DNA from: Tubiluchus corallicola
Lineage: Eukaryota > Priapulida > Priapulimorpha > Priapulimorphida > Tubiluchidae
Reading direction: 5' to 3'
DNA: 20,608 bases
Assembly: GCA_030141605.1 (NCBI GenBank)
Contig: JAQGDQ010000676.1
Location: forward strand, 94,001-114,608
Shown here in pieces: positions 9,458 through 18,596 of the stretch. A model generated the notes under the pieces. The model ran no database searches. It saw only the letters and a program-made list of their open reading frames with translations, and had not been told where the DNA came from. Every line of letters starts with the position of its first letter. Position 1 is the stretch's first letter. The position numbers and the translations under genes are program-made.

Positions 9458-9641
9458 TGCTAACAGAAATTTCTATTTTATTTGAGGTGTGAAAACCAAG
9501 AACATTTTTTGCTTGACATTCATATTATCAGGTAGCTTCGTGTTTTACTTTTCGTCTCTTAAGTATAGATCCAGTACCAGACAGGACACTTCCATACGTT
9601 TCCTATAAGCAGGTTGCTTCTGGCTTATCATCGAGTTCCAA
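9458..9641 (-). pseudogene. Decayed Ig3 exon in the B-A intergenic block
   Basis: Same remnant as at 16670-16852, more damaged. Besides the shared TAG and the loss of the first cysteine, the DAGQ motif is replaced by ACC TGA TAA, two further stops, followed by YECQAKNVLG. Another in-frame change near the end gives TAG before AAATTTCTG in one reading. The exon-end donor context has become CA|GTAGAT. It cannot encode an Ig domain. Confidence 0.85.
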
Positions 9642-9793
9642 CGATAAAGGTCACAGATCAAGGTCATAGCTCAAATGTTAAGCTAAAATTAAGAAATCCC
9701 TGTTTCGTCAAGCCAGGGCGTGGACGGTCTCAAAAATGCTAATGATTTCATGTCTTCACTACTTAGTGAACTCGTATTTGTGATTTGTGGTTA

Positions 9794-10040
9794 GGGGGGA
9801 ACCAATAGATTGGGAGGCCAAGCAGTCTATAACTCTTCTGACATCCATCCACGAAACAACAGAATTGTGTGTAAGAAAAACGAAACATTTATTGGCAAAT
9901 TACATGAAACAGATTCAAAAATAATGATGAAATAGAGTTTACGCCATCGTGGATTAATCTAACTGGACCAGTAAGAGAGCAGAGACGTCTGATTTTATAT
10001 AGGCCAGATGCTTAACTTGGCTTCAACAGAAACTTACATT
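9794..10040 (+). pseudogene. Small Sm/LSm-like remnant, first copy, 5'-truncated
   Basis: Matches 17215-17460 closely, beginning at GGGGAACCAATAGATTGGGA and running through GKLHETDSKIMMK. The start codon region is missing, because about 215 bp present in the other copy (17000-17215) is absent here. It has an additional frameshift (GTAAGAAAAACGAAAC) plus the shared ATGATGAAATAG break. AATAAA at 10154-10159 corresponds to the signal in the other copy. Clearly non-coding now. Confidence 0.5.
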
Positions 10041-11069
10041 TTATGTGAAAGGGGTGTTTAGTGCACTATGCTCCTTTTGTGCTGTTTTTATCTTTTGTAC
10101 ATTGTTTTGTAGTCTTAATCTCTTATCTATTTTATGTGTTGTTTTAAATCTAAAATAAAACGCAAAATAAAAAAAATCTGTGGGATGTTTTCACCATTTA
10201 TTGAACAAATTTGCATAGTATAATAAAAATTATTATCATTATCAAAATGTAGCCTTTCATTCAATTTGCGTGTAATTGCTGTTTATTATTTTTTCACTTT
10301 TTGAAAATCCGACTAGATTAAGAACACAAATCAATTGAAGGCGTAGACAAAACCATTACTGCTCCTAGGTATATCGTCTAATCCAAATTTATTTTTAAAA
10401 CTGATATGTTTTAGAATCACCTTAGAACTTTCTTTTCTGTACCTGTAAGCAAATTGTAAAAAAAAATGCAGTAAGGGGCAGCTGATCAAGTGACCAACAG
10501 GTCTTTCACTGCTCTTTCTCGGTAAGATTGAAATTGTCAAATAACCATGTCAACTTTAACAATTATCAAGAAAATGAAGTTGTCACTCTGTCTATAAAAT
10601 TTTTACATGCCATTTTATCTACTCTTGCTGTACATCAACTTTCTTAAAAAAATTTACCGCTTATGAAATCATATTAAATATAATCGAAAATCGAAAATTT
10701 TATCGACAGTATGATTTTTAATATAAATTTTTTACTATAAAATCACATGAATCGACTGCAGCTTCTACTTAAACAATCATTGCCAATGTATTATGTACAA
10801 TTTATTACCAATGTAGTATTTATTTATGTACAATACAATAGTGTTTGAACTTCACATTCTCAAACTAATGAAAATTTTCAAGCTTACAGACACATACATG
10901 TTTCAGTTTACTGGTGCAAATAAGAGCTAATTTATTATTATCACCATCATCGTCATTATCAGAACTATCAAAATCAGTTTACTTTCATTTTATCGCATTT
11001 TATATTCATAGCAAATGAAAAAATAATCACTACATGTTAACTATATTTGAAAAGTTACACGTTGCAAAT

Positions 11070-11075
11070 TTTATT
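11070..11075 (-). terminator. Copy B polyadenylation signal AATAAA
   Basis: The minus strand reads CCAAATAAAATTTGC about 60 bp after the TGA. In copies A and C the same place carries AAATGAAA, so the canonical hexamer is seen only in copy B. Confidence 0.55.
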
Positions 11076-11135
11076 TGGCGTCTGGCTCAACGCTTCGTTT
11101 AAGGTCGAGACAATAGTGTTCTGAATAAAACTGGA

Positions 11136-11284
11136 TCAACCGCCAACTAGGTACCCACTAAAGGAACCACTGTTATATGCACTAAGAATGCTTCCATAAA
11201 AATACTGAACGTAAACCTGATCTCCTTTGTTTAACTTTAGAACAACAGAATTCCCAGTGTGATGATAACCAGAAGAGCCTGCAC
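11136..11284 (-). CDS. Copy B exon 6: C1q domain C-terminus and stop
   Basis: A 149 bp exon encoding AGSSGYHHTGNSVVLKLNKG, then DQVYVQYFYGSILSAYNSGS and FSGYLVGG with TGA. It is one codon longer than in copies A and C, in the variable SILSAYNSG loop. Confidence 0.94.
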
Positions 11285-14113
11285 CTAAAATTAAAATAAA
11301 AACTACACAATTTCTTAATTTGTGAATTTGCAAATTACTTGATTTTTTTCAAATTTTTATCTTAATAAATGGTAATTTGATGGTACAATAAAAGGGCAAT
11401 ATATTTATAGTTTGTTTTTACAAATACGTACTTTTTTACAAAACCGATAAATAAAGTTATCGAACGGAAGTTAACTGATATTCGGAGTAAAGTTACACTC
11501 GGTAGAAAATCTGTATATGTTCAACAAATCGTCTCAAACTAAATTTGCTCCTATGTGGCAGCTTTCCTACTAGTATAGGAAACTTCTTGTATAGGTAACA
11601 ACAATAAACATTTACCTGCTTTTACCTGGTCTAAATAATTGCTGTTTATTGGTCAGACTTGCTTTTGTATCACCTAAGTTGATGCATCAAGCAGCAATGA
11701 GATCAGGATAAATTTGTGTGAATCATACTAGTTCTCAGAAAGTTTTTAGTTGAACATTCCCTAACAAACAAACAAACAAGCCTACACCCAAACAAATAAA
11801 TAGACAAGCAAATAAACAATGAAACGAACAAGCATACCTGAACATATCAAGTACATGCAAGGACCTCCATTTACAACGAGATGGGCTGCGTTGTCATATG
11901 AACGGTACGAAACATTTAAATGCACTTCGAAGTGGTACGTGCCAGACATTGCTGCTGTAAAATATCCTAGTAACGAAAACAATAATTTGTGAATTGTGAA
12001 TTTCATAAAGTTAAATATTGAGCAAAGTGGATCGATTTTCTTGTTTTATTTACATTGTTTTGATGCCACGTTTAACACTCAACTGTCAGAGTGGCCAGAG
12101 TGGAATTCTTATGTCAGTCGTATATCCTAAGTTTATATACAGATGTAAAAGCTAACCGTTAAAAAAGCAAATATTGTAGGGGCGACTAGCAGAGAAAATT
12201 GTACCTGTAGATGTGTTATAAGCGTTTCCAATATTAGTAACGGTATAAAGAAATCGAATCACGCTTTGCGTGCCTCCAGTCACATGTGGGTAGTAACTTG
12301 AAAATGCCAATGCTGAAAAAATGTTATTACAGTAATTATTTTTGAACAACCAAGGATCGAAATTGAAAATGCGTCTCTTTTTGTCTATCAGGTTTATATC
12401 AACTCTTACCTTTTTACCAGAAAAATAGAATTATTACAGATAACATTGCAATAACATAAAGTGTCTGTTTGTGTTTCTCCTGATTCAAATGAGGATCTAA
12501 TCAACAGTGAAACTCAAGGTCTCTGTTGGTGTTTCTTTTGATGCAGATAAAATTACCTGTGAAACTGCTTTGGAATAGAAAATCTATAGATAAGAAGTCC
12601 AAAAGAATATATGGAATTATAAATGGCATTTTACATTTAAGAATAAGAAGAAACTGAAAGAGTCTATTTACCGCTAACAGAAATTTCTATTTTATTTGAG
12701 GCGTGTGCACCAAGAATATTTTTTGCTTGACATTCATATTGTCCGGCATCTTCATATTTTATTTTTGGTCTCTTCAGTATAGATCCAATATCAGGCAATA
12801 CACTTCCGTCTAGTTTCCATGCATAGGTTGCTTCCGGGTTGGCATCAGACTTGCATTCGAGTTCCAAAGTTGCTCCCAATGCCATGCTAGAACTTCCATT
12901 AATAATACTCAAAGACTCCCAACCTGCAGGGAGAAAAATATACAGTAAAACTATAGCTAGAAGTATTAAAATGGAATTGAGTTACTTTCCTACATTCAGT
13001 GAAGGATTGTTAGGGTACATGGATAAACTTGTATATTAATAGGTCCCAGTTATTTGGAGCTTTGACCACAATGCTGAAAAGTAGTTCAATTCCATTAACT
13101 AAATTTTCAAATGCCTAGCTACAGTTTCACTATACGTACTTTTTTCTTCAGGTTTGTCTTTCTACCTGTTTAGCTTCCGCGTGAATGCATAATTAGTGAT
13201 GTTCATGTACTGCAGGCTTTGCCTAAGTAACTATTTCCTGTTTGAATATCAAGGTTAAGATGACTGATAAACTCTGCAGCCAAAACATTTGACTCGTTTT
13301 TGGTGTTTTAGTTTTTAAAGTTTTTATAAAAGTTGTTTATTATTATTATAAACACCAATACCTATATTAAACAAAAGGAAACACATCATCACATTCCAAG
13401 GAATCGTAACTAGTAACTATGGCGAAAGAAAAGCCCAGTCTTAATTAGTAAATTGTTAGCAGCCCGACGGTTGCATGTTACAGGTTCGAAATGCTTAAAA
13501 GAAATACAAAGAAATGAAGGAATGCAATCATAGATTTAGGCCGAGCAAGACGTGAAAAATCTTCAAAATCTGTTTTTAATTTTCGAATAGATTATCGTTT
13601 TCCTGTTTTTCTAGGATTACCACCATTATGGTACCAAGATTAATTTCGGTATCAAATTCAAACGGTAATGGTAATAGTCTCTTGGGTACATGTAATATAG
13701 TATAATTAATTTTATCAAAAGTTTGTAAAACACAATTCTTCATTTTCTTGATTCTTCATTTACTACGTGATTGGCATACCTATTACAGTCAACCTGGCTT
13801 TCTTGGATTCCTGTTCAATGTCGGGCTGTCGGTAATACTTGCACAAGTATACGCCTTCATCTTCCCGAAAATTTACCTCATTAATGCGAATGCCGTGCAA
13901 ACCGGTTTGATGGAAATTGTTATCTAGATAAGATATTCGTCCTGTAATGTTCAAAACATCTTCATCTTTGTACCATTCCACGCGATAATTGAAGATCATG
14001 TGATCTCTGTTGATTCGGCATTCGAAAGTAGCAATGTCACCTTGCATCAAGTCAGTACTTTCTGGTTCCATGTCAAAGTAATCACCTCTTACCCCTGTAC
14101 AATAATAATAATC

Positions 14114-14200
<87 letters not shown>

Positions 14201-14689
14201 GTAATAATAACAACAATAATAATAATAATAATATTAATAATAACGATAATAATAATAATAATATTAATAATAACGATAATAATAATAATATCAATGAAAA
14301 AAATACTAATAATACACACACACTCGCGCGTGCACGCACGCATGCACGCACGCACGCACACACACATGTATCAACTTTATTTGAATTGTAATTTTTACAA
14401 AAAAACAATTGCAATGCATTTAATTAGTAATATCTTGAACATAATAACAATATTTACAGGGATGTTAGTAGTTGAAATCATAATAATAACCTTTCAGCAT
14501 ATTTAAAGAGTTTAAAGGTTACGTAACATTTCATTCTATTACGTTATTAATACTAGTATAATTATGGCTCTCACACTGAAGTGCCTAATATAGTAAAGTT
14601 CCATATAATATATGAATTCTATCTCAGAACTAACACTTACCATATATAATTAGAAATACAAGCAGACTAACACACTGCATGTTATGCAT
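11136..14689 (-). CDS. Copy B: secreted two-Ig plus C1q protein (QREP-like), 6 coding exons
   Basis: Predicted gene joined from minus-strand exons 14641-14689, 13780-14094, 12672-12923, 12205-12312, 11838-11966, 11136-11284. The exons total 1002 bp, an open frame of 333 codons plus TGA, all with GT..AG phase 1 introns. Domains: signal peptide (1-17), Ig1 (17-121), Ig3-type Ig (122-205), C1q (206-333). Compared with copy A it lacks the middle Ig domain: the Ig1-to-Ig3 intron is about 0.86 kb instead of about 4 kb, and I found no trace of Ig2a or Ig2b there. The Gly at the Ig1/Ig3 junction is made from a split codon, so the frame survives. A canonical AATAAA lies about 60 bp after the stop. Likely secreted and of immune type by family resemblance; the ligand is unknown. 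Confidence 0.88.
11761..11832. repeat. AAAC-type tract next to the exon 5 donor (copy B)
   Basis: AACAAACAAACAAACAAGCC and following; equivalent to 657-716 in copy A. Confidence 0.85.
11838..11966 (-). CDS. Copy B exon 5: C1q domain, part 2
   Basis: A 129 bp phase 1-1 exon encoding GYFTAAMSGTYHFEVHL, then NVSYRSYDNAAHLVVNGGPC and MYLICS. It has one extra cysteine (GGPCMY) that copies A and C lack. Confidence 0.92.
12205..12312 (-). CDS. Copy B exon 4: C1q domain, part 1
   Basis: A 108 bp phase 1-1 exon encoding ALAFSSYYPHVTGGTQSVIR, then FLYTVTNIGNAYNTST. TNIGNAYN is a C1q signature. The RFLYTV stretch replaces RFQRFF of copy A through a dense run of changes. Confidence 0.92.
12672..12923 (-). 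CDS. Copy B exon 3: Ig3-type domain
   Basis: A 252 bp phase 1-1 exon; acceptor TCTCCCTGCAG, donor GTAAAT. Starts WESLSIINGSSSM, then TLELECKSDANPEATYAWK and YEDAGQYECQAKNILG, ending EISVS. It is 9 bp shorter than in copy A at the 5' edge, where copy A has DRPHNTSLS. Otherwise very similar. Confidence 0.92.
12943..13135. mobile_element. Imperfect inverted repeat, possible MITE, in the copy B Ig1-Ig3 intron
   Basis: Left arm ACAGTAAAACTATAGCTAG and ATGGAATTGAGTTACTTT (12943-12990) is matched in reverse complement by 13073-13135 (GAAACTGTAGCTAG and ATGGAATTGAACTACTTTTC). About 50-bp arms flank about 85 bp. It has no coding capacity. It lies in the intron where copy A carries its Ig2 exons. Confidence 0.5.
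13136..13779. other. Rest of the copy B Ig1-Ig3 intron
   Basis: No Ig2 exon remnant was found on the minus strand. A weak tRNA B-box-like GGTTCGAAATG at 13482-13492 suggests another SINE scrap. Otherwise featureless AT-rich sequence. Confidence 0.5.
13780..14094 (-). CDS. Copy B exon 2: Ig1 domain (V-like)
   Basis: A 315 bp phase 1-1 exon. Begins VRGDYFDMEPESTDLMQGD, with the first cysteine in ATFECRINRD, the tryptophan in VEWYKDE, strand GRISYLDNN, and the second cysteine in DEGVYLCKYY, ending ARLTVI. The acceptor (TTGTACAG) is only a few bases from a long AAT/ATT microsatellite, which therefore forms the 3' end of the intron. Confidence 0.92.
14101..14311. repeat. AAT trinucleotide microsatellite
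   Basis: A roughly 210 bp run of AAT with a few CAA, CGT and AACGAT interruptions, in the intron directly upstream of the copy B Ig1 exon. It creates long false poly-Ile and poly-Leu frames on both strands. Confidence 0.97.
14315..14366. repeat. CA/CG (GCAC) microsatellite
   Basis: ACACACACACTCGCGCGTGC followed by ACGC-type repeats and ACACACAC. Alternating purine-pyrimidine, so able to form Z-DNA in principle. In the same intron as the AAT run. Confidence 0.9.
14641..14689 (-). CDS. Copy B exon 1 (coding): signal peptide
   Basis: Encodes MHNMQCVSLLVFLIIY plus one base of a Gly codon; donor GTAAGT. Layout is identical to the copy A signal exon (49 bp, LLVFL core). The exon probably extends to 14721, where AAAATTGCAG forms an acceptor in the 5' UTR at the same place as in copy A. 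Starting at this ATG rather than at the internal Met4 is supported by the alignment with copy A. Confidence 0.8.
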
Positions 14690-14781
14690 CGTGATATGAC
14701 CTACTGATGAATCTTCGTAATCTGCAATTTTAGTAGTAAGTAAATATTTAAAAAAAATCAAATTTTTTCGGCAAAGAAAAT

Positions 14782-14788
14782 TTATATA
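14782..14788 (-). promoter_or_regulatory. Possible TATA-like sequence upstream of copy B
   Basis: The minus strand reads AATTATATAAAT about 95 bp before the copy B ATG. Given the likely 5' UTR acceptor at 14722, the true promoter may lie further upstream and this could simply be AT-rich intron. Weak candidate only. Confidence 0.15.
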
Positions 14789-14818
14789 ATTGCACAACCT
14801 ACAATTAAGTGAATCATT

Positions 14819-14868
<50 letters not shown>

Positions 14869-15074
14869 GGGGAGGGAGAGATAGAGATGGAGAAAGAGAG
14901 AGAGAAAGGGAGAGAGGGAGAGAGAGAAAGAGAGACAGAGAGAGAAAAAGAGACAGAGGGGAGAGAGAGAGAGAGAGAGAGAGAGACAGAAAGAGAAACA
15001 GAGGAGAGAGAGAGAGTGAATGACAGAGAGAGACAGAGAGGGAGGTAGAGTGCAAGAGAGGGGGGAAAAAGAGA
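14819..15074. repeat. GA-rich microsatellite
   Basis: A roughly 255 bp, nearly pure purine run (GAGAGA with GGGA, AAAG and GACA interruptions) upstream of the copy B signal exon. A polypurine mirror-like tract. The long Arg/Glu and Ser/Leu frames over it are artefacts. Confidence 0.97.
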
Positions 15075-15360
15075 GATCATTTAATGCATTTCTGTTTTTG
15101 TTTCACAAGTTTCAAATTTACCATTAATCTGCACAGCATAAACACAAGATTTTCTTCCTGGTGCTGTCCAAAGGCATGCCAGTAGCATCAAAATAAAAAT
15201 TATATTTTAATATGTTTTGTGTCAAAAATTTTTCAAAATTTGTGTTAATTTAATGTTTTTTTATGTGGACTACTGTTGTAAATTTAAATGCTCATTGTAC
15301 ATTTAGCAATAAGTTCTAATTCTAAATTTAGCAAACCTTAATAAGAATAGCAAAATCATT

Positions 15361-15660
15361 ACCTTAATTAAGAAGTGTAGAATGACTCTAATCTGCAGCA
15401 GCACGTAAAATGTTTCTATGTAAAATTGATTTCCAATCATCCTTTATATTATGCAAAACAGGTCACGTAAACAAGCTTGGCCGTAAAAACCTATTTTGAA
15501 CTTTTTTGTTTTCGTTTCTACAAAATAACGATGTCCTGCACCTTTGATTAGCTTTTGTTTGTTTACAGATTTTCGATGGATTTACGGATTATGATAACTG
15601 TTTAACATTATTTACCAAGTACAAATGTCACTCCAAGCAAAAAGTTCAATAACTTTGAGC
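15361..15660. repeat. Conserved upstream block P3 (upstream of gene B)
   Basis: Related to P1 and P2, with AAGCTTGGCCG shared exactly with P1 and GCAAAAAGTTCAA shared with the right end of P2. It sits about 0.7-1 kb upstream of the copy B signal exon, with a GA microsatellite in between. Confidence 0.6.
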
Positions 15661-15664
15661 GTTA

Positions 15665-16092
15665 GATTAGAAACTTAGACATATCAGGTGGTGCAAAAAA
15701 ATGTGCCAGAGTTTTGATCACAACATCATAAGAAAGAAACACAAAATCGTTTGAAAACTACCACACTGATGTTACAGAGAATTGTGTATAAACAGCAAAA
15801 ATTTTAGGTAACTTATTTCTTTAGATTTGTCTAAAGCACAGAAGTTTCAAATCCAAAAATCAAAAAAAAAATAATCAAAAATTGTGTGTCACTAATGTTA
15901 AAATTTACAGCAAATGCTTCACGTGTCCATCATTTTCAAATTATCATATATCTGATAACCAAGATAATTTCACAAAATGAATAAACTATTTATTTAGAAT
16001 CAAATCATGGAAAATTGTTAAATAAAAACAAAAATACTAACCATGTAGGCAGATATAATTACAAAGAAGGGCAGGGAAGAATAGTGTTACAT
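15665..16092. other. Extra sequence in intergenic block 2
   Basis: Absent from block 1, where GCAAAAAGTTCAACGACTTT runs directly into ACTCCTTAGAC. AT-rich with no frame, box or terminal repeat that I can support; either inserted here or deleted in block 1. Confidence 0.45.
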
Positions 16093-16669
16093 TATTTACT
16101 CCTTAAACAATAATAGACATAAAAAATCTAAATACTTTTTCATGCAACTTGGTGCTTAAATAACTTGATGCCAAAATTTTTAGTGACTTTTTTTGTTTGA
16201 CTGCAAAAGATTTTCATAGAGTTACCGGAAAAATATAATAGGCCCATTAATGTACAATCACCGGTGGAGGAACTTGCTTGCAATCTCCTTGCAAACTCTG
16301 AGAATTACGAATATCAAAAACCAAAGTTATCTATCTTCTCTTGTACTTGGATAGAAGGCAATGCACAATTTTTTCCGTCACCAATTAAATAGACAGTGGT
16401 CATAATCAAGGTCAATTCGTAAGTGTGGTCGAGTGCTTTTAAATTGAAATTTATTTATTTATTTTATCTAATAGACAAAAGCCCATTACAGTTGCATAAA
16501 TGGATATAATTATTACATACGACTGCACTATAGTAAACAAGCTTAAAACATGGAAAACAACTGCAAAACAATTTAGTTGTAATGAGGTAGAGGCAATATA
16601 AAACAGATTTAAAATGAAAATGTAAAAATGGCAAGTGTATTCATATCAAAAAAAGTCTATGTAATGTAC

Positions 16670-16852
16670 CGCTAACAGAAATTTCTGTTTTATTTGAGCT
16701 GTGAAAACCAAGAACATTTTCTGCTTGACATTCATATTGTCCGGTATCTTCGTGTTTTACTTTTCGTTTCTTAAGTATAGATCCAGTATCAGGCAGTACA
16801 CTTCCATGTGGTTTCTATAAGCAGGTTGCTTCGGGCTCATCATCGAGTTCCA
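16670..16852 (-). pseudogene. Decayed Ig3 exon in the C-B intergenic block
   Basis: The minus strand reads LELDDEPEATCL, then an in-frame TAG (plus 16815-16817), then GSVLPDTGSILKKRKVKHED, TGQYECQAENVLG and TEISVS with a GT donor still present. The first Ig cysteine is lost through an internal deletion (ECKSDAN reduced), the tryptophan codon is replaced by the stop region, and the 5' fifth of the exon is missing. It shares the stop and the deletion with the copy at 9458-9641, so the decay predates duplication of the block. Confidence 0.85.
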
Positions 16853-17180
16853 ACAATAAAGGTCACATATCAAGGTCATAGCTCAAATATCAAGTAAGAT
16901 TAAGAGATCCCTGTTTCATCAAGCCACAGACGGTCTCAAAAATGTTAAAGATTTCATATCATCACTACTCAATGAACTCGTGTTTGTGGTTTGTGTAAAC
17001 AATCGTATTAATCAGCTGCATATATTCGTTTTAGCCTAAGAAATTGGATTTTAAATGCAGTAATGAAGTTTTATCTTGTAGGTGATACAGATTTTTCGAT
17101 ACAAATAATTGTACTTCCACTACTGGAAATTCTTTAATAACCTCTTCATTTACTATTTAAACTAACCTATTGAACTGCAG

Positions 17181-17443
17181 ATGGCTCCTCAGCCACAAGG
17201 TTTAAAACTACCCAAGTTGGTTAGAGGGGAACCAATAGAATGGGAGGCCAAGCAGTCTATAACTCTTCTGACATTCATCCACGAAACAATAGAATTGTGC
17301 GTAAGAAACGAAACTTTTATTGGCAAATTACATGAAACAGATTCAAAAATAATGATGAAATAGAGTTTACGCCATCGTGGGTTAATCTGACTGGACTAGT
17401 AAGAGAGCAGAGACATCTGATTTTATACAGGCCAGATGCTTAA
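17181..17443 (+). pseudogene. Small Sm/LSm-like reading frame with a frameshift (LSm10-like?), second copy
   Basis: The ATG follows directly after TGAACTGCAG, which could be a splice acceptor. The first 60 codons include KQSITLLTFIHETIELCVRN, ETFIGKLHETD and SKIMMK before TAG. Loss of a single base would explain the stop: the next frame continues EIEFTPSWVNLTGLVREQR, HLILYRPDA to TAA at 17441-17443. N-E-x(3)-G-K-L-x(3)-D-x(3)-M resembles the Sm1 motif of LSm proteins, and VREQRHLILY could be Sm2. The family call is by eye and tentative. AATAAA hexamers follow at 17582 and 17594. The same frame break is present in the copy at 9794-10040. Confidence 0.4.
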
Positions 17444-17581
17444 CTTGGCTTCAACAGAAACTTACATTTTACGTGAAAGGGGTGTTCAGTGCACTATGCT
17501 CCGTTTGTGTTGTTTTTAGCTTTTGTGCATTGTTTTGTAGTCTTAATCTCTTATCTGTTTTATGTGTTGATTTAAATCTAA

Positions 17582-17599
17582 AATAAAAAGCAAAATAAA
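17582..17599 (+). terminator. Polyadenylation signals after the LSm-like remnant
   Basis: AATAAA occurs at 17582-17587 and 17594-17599, followed by an A-rich run. The equivalent place in the other block (10154-10170) keeps AATAAA. Fits the 3' end of an old plus-strand transcript. Confidence 0.4.
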
Positions 17600-18450
17600 A
17601 AAATCAGTGGGATGTTTTCACTATTTATTGAACAAATTTGTACAGTATAATAATAATAATTATTATTATTATTATCAAAATGTAACCTTGCATTCAATTT
17701 TCGTGTAATTGCTGATTATTATTTTTTCACTTTTTGAAAATCCGACTAGAATAAGTGATTAAGAACACAAATAAATTGAAGGCGTAGACAGAACCATCAC
17801 TGCTCCTAAGTATATAATCTAATCCAAATTTATTTTTAAAGCTGTTTGGTTTTTTGTGTAAGAATCACATTAGAGCTCTTCTGTACCTATAAGCAAATTG
17901 CAAAAAAATGCAGTAAGGGGCAGCTGATCAAGTGACCAACAGGTCTTTCACTGCTCCTTCTCAGTAACATTGAAATTGTCAAATAACCATGTCAACTTTA
18001 ACAATTATCAAGAAAATGAAGTTGTTACTCTGTCCATGTAATTTTTACATGCCACTTTATCTACTCTTGCTGTACATCAACTTTCTTATAAAAAATTTTA
18101 TATTCCGTCTAGCTTCAGTTTAAACAATCGTTGTCTAAATTCATTGCCAATATAATACAATACAATAGTCATTGAACTTCATATTCTCAAAATAATGAAA
18201 ATTTTTAGCTTATAGACGTTCATACATGTTTCAGCTTACTGGTGCAAATAAGAGCTTTTTGCTCATTTAATCGCCATCACCATCATCGTCTGAATCATTA
18301 ATATCAGTTTACTTTCATTTTATCATATTTTATATTCATGGCGAATGAAAATTTAATCAATACATGTCAAATATATTTTTGGCGTTTCATTTGGCGTCTG
18401 GCTAAATGCTTCACTGAGGCCCAGACAATACTGTTCTGAGTAAAACTGGA

Positions 18451-18596
18451 TCAACAGCCAATTAGATATCCACTGAAAGAGCCTTCATATGAACCAGCAA
18501 TGGTGCCATACTGATACTGAACATAAACCTGATTTCCTCTGTTTAGGCTTAAAACAACAGAATTCCCAGTGTGATGATAACGAGAAGAGTCGCCAC
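18451..18596 (-). CDS. Copy C C1q exon, part 3 and stop
   Basis: A 146 bp exon encoding GDSSRYHHTGNSVVLSLNRG, then NQVYVQYQYGTIAGSYEGSF and SGYLIGC with TGA. Asn replaces the usual Asp in RGDQV. Confidence 0.9.

Larger units (their letters stand above)
8870..11135. repeat. Intergenic block, copy 1 (between genes B and A)
   Basis: Direct repeat of 15630-18450 in the same order and orientation. From 10170 to 11135 it is the 3' flank of copy B: AT-rich, with no coding exon that I can support. The stretch 10320-10570 is conserved with 17760-18010, but its reading frames are not kept between the copies, so conservation there reflects duplication and not coding. Confidence 0.85.
15630..18450. repeat. 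Intergenic block, copy 2 (between genes C and B)
   Basis: Long direct repeat of 8870-11135: gene 3' flank, LSm-like remnant, decayed Ig3, then a stretch beginning TTTACTCCTTA. Relative to copy 1 it carries about 430 bp more at 15665-16092 and about 215 bp more at 17000-17215. By eye the shared parts are well over 80 percent alike in many stretches (for example 17880-18010 against 10440-10570). Confidence 0.85.

Noticed and set aside
9780-10170. Non-LTR retrotransposon 3' end
   Set aside because: Two copies only, both inside the same duplicated block, with no reverse transcriptase motif and no target-site duplication seen.
10331-10540. Minus-strand 69-codon frame conserved at 17770-17990
   Set aside because: The second copy breaks the frame with indels, so the similarity is from block duplication.
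14000-14506. Long poly-isoleucine and poly-leucine frames on both strands
   Set aside because: Produced wholly by the AAT microsatellite; no real protein composition, and they run over the Ig1 exon in the wrong frame.
14630-15080. Arg/Glu-rich plus-strand and Ser/Leu-rich minus-strand frames
   Set aside because: Produced by the GA microsatellite; only the 3' end of the minus frame (the signal exon) is real.
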